A stretch of 64,000 nucleotides of DNA, from positions 744,001 through 808,000 of the forward strand of contig NW_008805085.1 in the NCBI RefSeq assembly GCF_000004825.1. The letters run 5' to 3'. Shown one piece after another: positions 59,880 through 64,000 of this stretch. Under the pieces are notes generated by a model. It saw only the letters and a list, made by a program, of their open reading frames with translations. It did not search any database and was not told the origin of the DNA. The position numbers and the translations under genes are program-made. This DNA comes from Heterostelium album PN500. Taxonomy: Eukaryota; Evosea; Eumycetozoa; Acytosteliales; Acytosteliaceae. Each line of letters begins with the position of its first letter. Position 1 is the stretch's first letter.

Positions 59880-61580
59880 AGTTAATTAATTTTACAAAAA
59901 AAAAAAAAAAACTAATATTAAATATTAGTTTTTTATAGATTTAATATTAAATTGACGGTGTTATAATAATCTTTCAATCTAATCTACATTTTTATTTTAT
60001 CAACATTTCAAGTCGGATCAACTTTTGGGTAAATAAATTCGTTAACCATATAATTAATTAAATTATAAAAGTAGATTTAAAATTTAATAAATATATATAT
60101 AGATAAAATATATCTATATCAGATATTTCCTTTTTATATTTGTGTATTAAAAAAATATGTTGTTATTTATCTATCCATTTATATGAATAAACGTATTTAA
60201 TTTTCAAACCACTCTATATCAAAAATTCATGAATGATTGTGTGGGGTGGGAAATATCAGAAAGTTAATTTCATGCCCATTCATGTTTAATTTTCGACAAC
60301 CTGTTGTATATTGAAGTTGAAAAAAAAAAATTGTTTACCCCTATAAGTTTAAACGAAATAGTATTTTTTCTTTTTTTTTTTTTGGTTTATATATCAAAAA
60401 AGGAAATATTTAGGTTTTTTTTTTTATTTGTTTTTTTTTTTTATTGAAAGGTCATTTGAATCCACAACCGTATAAATATGATTTTTAATTTGTATTGATT
60501 TTGTTTTGAAAACCTTTTGTTTTTTAATTAGAAACCATATTGATTAAAAATTTAATATAAAGAATTGAAATCAACCAGATAGAAAACCAACTTTTGAAAA
60601 AACTTACTAAAGTTGAAATTTCAGTTAGCAAACCAAATTCAATAGGCATCAACACATCATAGCCATCAAAAATCAATGACAAAAATGTAATTAAAAAAAA
60701 AAACATTGGTTTCTTTAAATTAAGTTTGAGTTTTAGTTATCTATTAGAAAAATCATCGAATGTTGTTTTTTAATTAGAATATACATAGAAAGTATACTTA
60801 TATATTATATTCTTATTTTTTGTGTTCATTCTGCAATTCTTTGTAACACCACAACTCATGTTAAAAAGTACTTATAATCTAATCAACAAACATTTTAAAA
60901 TCAAAATTTCAAACACACACACAAACCCATAGACAAATAATAAAATAGAATAGAAATAAATTTATTAAATAAATAAAAATAAAAATTAAACAAATAATTC
61001 AACTTGAATAATAACAACAAATCATAAATAAAACAAAAATCTAAAATAGTTGGTTAAAGAATAATAATAAAAAAGATAAATTTAGATGAGAAACCAATCA
61101 CGATATAAACTACTACAACCACAAAACCTACTGTAACAACCAGATTGAAAAAATAAAATAATTCAAATATAGATTCGATTCATAAATAATACATATATTT
61201 TACTTTAATTTCAAGAAAAATCATCAAATTCGAAATAACCACCCTTGAATCTTTTTTTAAAAATAACTCAACTCTCACATTGTGAAATACAAAGAATTTA
61301 TTTTCACATTTCAAACCACAAAGCAGTAACTCATCACCACCAAGATCAACCACAAAACGTTTCAGATATTTTAAGAAACAGTTGGTAATAATACGATAAC
61401 ATATAAGTAAATTATTTTCAATTCCATTCCCATTTCAAATACGATTTTATAATAAATCTTAAAGTATAAATAAAATAATAAATATTAACAATAAAAAATT
61501 TAATTTTTAGTTAAAATAGTTAGATTAAAAATAATTTTAAGAAGTAAAAATAATATAACATTACATAAATAAATCCAAAA
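59880..61580. other. 1.7-kb gene-free region
   Basis: AT-rich divergent spacer between the EGF-tailed protein gene and the adenylate-kinase-like gene, with long A and T runs. No open frame with family features, tRNA or other RNA gene was recognised. Confidence 0.5.
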
Positions 61581-63007
61581 ATGTTTTCCAAAGTAAATAT
61601 TAAAATATTATTAAATGGAAATTAGAAATAAACTAATTAATTAATATATAGGGAACTACACTTTTAGCAAAGGATATTGTATCAACTTCAGCACTTAGAT
61701 TAACACAAAGAAGAGGCTCTACAGAACTAAATAGAGGTATTTCAATTAGAAGAAATTCAATATGTGGTCCATGTGATTCAACACCAAATTTAACCAACTT
61801 ATGTACAGCCACAAAATATGGACAATATCATACCGCCTCTAATCAACATATTTTTCACGAGAGTGACATCCCAACCATTTTGGAAAATGGAAAAGCAATT
61901 CTGGAAAGTACCGATGATTCTCTCAATCCAATAAAGAGAAGATCATCTTTCTCTGATCACATGGTAAATCCAACCGGTAGAAGATATTCTATGGAAATGG
62001 GTATGTGTTTAAATTTAAATACAAAATTTTTTTTTTTAACTATTATATTGATAATTTATATTATATATTACTTTTCTTTATATATAAAAAAAAGGTATTA
62101 ACCAACTAAATAATCATTTTTCAGAGATTTCAAAGGTTAAAGATATATTTCATTTGGATAATGAATTCAAAAATGTATACTTGCCTAATAAAATAAGATG
62201 TAAGATTATATAATATTTAAAAAAAAATATATTGATTTTTTACTTACCAATAAAATAATAATAGCTCAAAAATCAGTTGTTCAACTTGATGCAGAAAGAA
62301 CATTTGAAGCTGTTTGGGCACAACTTTCAACAAAGTACGGTGTGGAGAATCTAGATTTCCCAAAAGAAGTAACATTCTTATTGGGGGGACCAGGTGCAGG
62401 CAAAGGAACCAACACCAAAATTCTCCAAGAATCACTGAATGTAACATCGGAACCGATTGTTGTCAGCTCATTGCTCAACTCACCAGAGTGTGCAGAGATC
62501 AAGAAACAAGGAGGTCTTGTCAACGATAAGACAGTGTTGGAACTACTCTTGACGAAACTGGGCAAACCCGACTTTTTGGGTGGCAGCAAGAAGCCACAGA
62601 GCGTGATCATCGATGGATTCCCAAGAAACGAAAAACAAGTAAAGTTTGTCGAGTTGCTCTACGAGAAGTTGGCATCGCTCCGTCAACGTGTCAATCCACA
62701 CGCCACACTCCCAAAGTTTAGAATGACAGTGCTACACGTCTCCGAGGCAGAGTCTGTCGCTCGTCAACTCTATCGTGGTGCTAAAACCATGGAGGAAAAC
62801 GCCGTGCGTAGATCAAAGCAACTACCGGAGCTCGAAGTAAGAGACACCGATGTCGACCCTGCCGCATGCAAGAAGAGATACGATATCTACATGTCGCAAT
62901 ACAATCAAATCAAATCATTATCTGACCGCTTCCAATACGATGAAATCGATGCAAACGGTAATCTTTCAGAGGTAGAGTCTGAAATTAAAAGCATCTATAA
63001 TATATAA
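61581..63007 (+). CDS. adenylate/UMP-CMP kinase-like protein with N-terminal extension
   Basis: Four exons (61581-61592, 61652-62000, 62095-62199, 62265-63007) give 402 residues. The first exon is only 12 bases (MFSK). The N-terminal 180 residues are Ser/Arg-rich with basic phospho-site-like motifs (RRGSTELNRG, SIRRNSICGPC, IKRRSSFSDHM, GRRYSMEMG). The C-terminal kinase has P-loop LLGGPGAGKGT, the DGFPRN motif and an Arg-containing lid region (RQLYRGAKTMEENAVRRSK). These place it in the NMP-kinase family that moves phosphate from ATP to a nucleoside monophosphate; the substrate cannot be set from motifs alone. The N-terminus could be a targeting or regulatory arm. Exon 3 uses an AAAAG acceptor. 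Confidence 0.85.
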
Positions 63008-63672
63008 TATAATATAATTTTAAAAAATTAAATAAAATAAAAATATAAATATTTATAAAGAATACAAATAAATATAAAAATAGAAAATAAATCATGATGA
63101 ACTTACGAAATGATGATCAAAATTAAATATATATTTTTAGAGAAAGATTTGAAATGTTTCATTTACACACAATTTATTCGATATTAGTTATAGATCGATG
63201 TGTGTGGTATGAAAGTCATAGTATTCTTCTGTTAATAAAATTCCAAGAATCGTTTCTTTATACATCGGTAAGTTCTTCATCATTAATTAACCCGGGGGTC
63301 AATGAACATACAAAAAGCTTTGTTTTGAACAAAACAAAAAAATAGAATCGAGAAACACATTCTTTGGGGTGTGTAAAATAATAAAAAAATAATTAAAAAA
63401 AACCTGTAGAATTCGATACTTGGTTGGAAGGTTACAAAACCCCCACAAACCAATACATCTTTTGCATTTATAAATGTCTTTAAATATTAATTAAGACCTC
63501 CAAATTAATCATCATTTTAAAAATAAACAAATAATAATTAAATTTTTTTAGTTGTAAACTAAAAAAACATAAAAATAACTAAATAATTAATAAAGTAATC
63601 AAAAACTATTTTTATATGTTAAATATCTAAAAATAAATATTTTAAATATTTTAAATAAAATTTTTTTAAATC
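63008..63672. other. gene-free spacer
   Basis: AT-rich DNA between the kinase gene and the hemerythrin gene, which lie on the same strand. It includes a short stretch of mixed sequence near 63150-63310. No gene is supported. Confidence 0.45.
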
Positions 63673-64000
63673 ATGGAAACATCAATAACAACAACAACAT
63701 TAAATACCTCAGTGGAAATAATAAATTTTAATCATAGTAATTTTCATTTGAAAGGATGGCAATGGGCACACTTGACTATACATAGATTGTTTGATATGAT
63801 AGATAATAAGCTGACGTCCTGGAAACCAAATCCACATGATGTTAGAAAAGTGATTAAAGCAATTAGAATGGTATCAGATTATTTAGACAGTCATCATAAA
63901 CAAGAAGACCAGGAAGTTTGGCCATTCCTCATTTCACACAATCCAGAAGTAAAAGAACATTTAGATTTTCTGGATACACAACACGCCAAATGGCATCAGC
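63673..64000 (+). CDS. hemerythrin-like (HHE) domain protein, N-terminal part
   Basis: Partial gene, cut by the right edge after 109 codons. The ATG at 63673 follows an A/T-rich leader. The metal-binding pattern of the hemerythrin fold is seen: WQWAHLTIHRLF (H33, H37), YLDSHHKQEDQEVWPFL (His, His, Glu), and FLDTQHAKWHQ at the end of the visible part. Such four-helix proteins bind a di-iron centre and often sense or store oxygen, iron or nitric oxide. The remaining helix and any other domain lie outside the window, so the role is open. Confidence 0.85.
   Translation, partial: METSITTTTLNTSVEIINFNHSNFHLKGWQWAHLTIHRLFDMIDNKLTSWKPNPHDVRKVIKAIRMVSDYLDSHHKQEDQEVWPFLISHNPEVKEHLDFLDTQHAKWHQ

Noticed and set aside
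1-64000. tRNA, rRNA and CRISPR arrays
   Set aside because: No cloverleaf with a T-loop, no rRNA-like block and no regularly spaced identical repeats were found by eye.

Overview
The window looks like nuclear DNA of a dictyostelid social amoeba. Intergenic DNA is extremely AT-rich with long A and T runs. Coding exons are clearly more GC-rich. Introns are short (mostly 50-150 bp, GTAAGT-type donors). Proteins carry Asn, Gln, Ser and Thr homopolymers, and the families present (B-box/kelch-like proteins, Rac GTPases, Ser/Thr-rich secreted proteins) fit that group. The exon GC content suggests a species other than D. discoideum, perhaps near Heterostelium/Polysphondylium; this is inference. No tRNA, rRNA, CRISPR array or intact transposon was recognised.

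Layout: 1-491, start of an ABCC transporter (-). 1786-1955, inverted-duplicated fragment of the next gene; 2411-3533, propeller/lectin-like protein (+). 4084-5191, Cys-rich protein (-). 5361-6157, broken coding relic. 6499-7319, SET/NAP histone chaperone (+). 7547-10336, SPX-EXS phosphate exporter XPR1 (-). 12314-13898, RRP1/Nop52 (-). 14112-15290, dead B-box gene. 15486-17488, secreted beta-helix protein (-). 18171-19739, GRWD1 (-). 20328-22178, dynactin p62 (+). 22247-22839, ISCA1 (-). 23452-27129, two tandem B-box/kelch-like genes (+). 27347-28727, PTPA (+). A 3-kb non-coding stretch then leads to 31701-33329, a low-complexity possible regulator (+).

Further right: 34841-35625, Rac GTPase (+). 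35998-36570, PPQQGY protein (-). 36980-38434, ESS2 (+). 38897-41727, mucin-like secreted protein (+). 41916-43712, B-box/kelch-like gene (-). 43939-46211, DDX55/Spb4 helicase (-). 46669-48695, PH-C2-RhoGAP protein (+). 49326-50776, cathepsin Z (-). 50777-53272, repeat-rich gap with two inverted repeats. 53273-54219, secreted Ser-rich protein (+). 54342-58246, p101-like PI3K regulatory subunit (-). 58497-59879, secreted EGF-tailed protein (-). 61581-63007, adenylate/UMP-kinase-like protein (+). 63673-end, hemerythrin-domain protein (+, partial).

The genes form no single pathway. Themes are ribosome biogenesis (RRP1, GRWD1, DDX55), signalling (Rac, RhoGAP, PI3K subunit, PTPA) and secreted or surface proteins. 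The strongest unusual signals are a 5-nt micro-exon that restores the active-site motif of cathepsin Z, a perfect 30-bp hairpin in a gene-free stretch, an inverted pseudogene fragment beside its parent gene, a p101-like PI3K subunit, and repeated use of AAG 3' splice sites. Exon boundaries were worked out by eye from splice consensus and reading frame, without transcript data.
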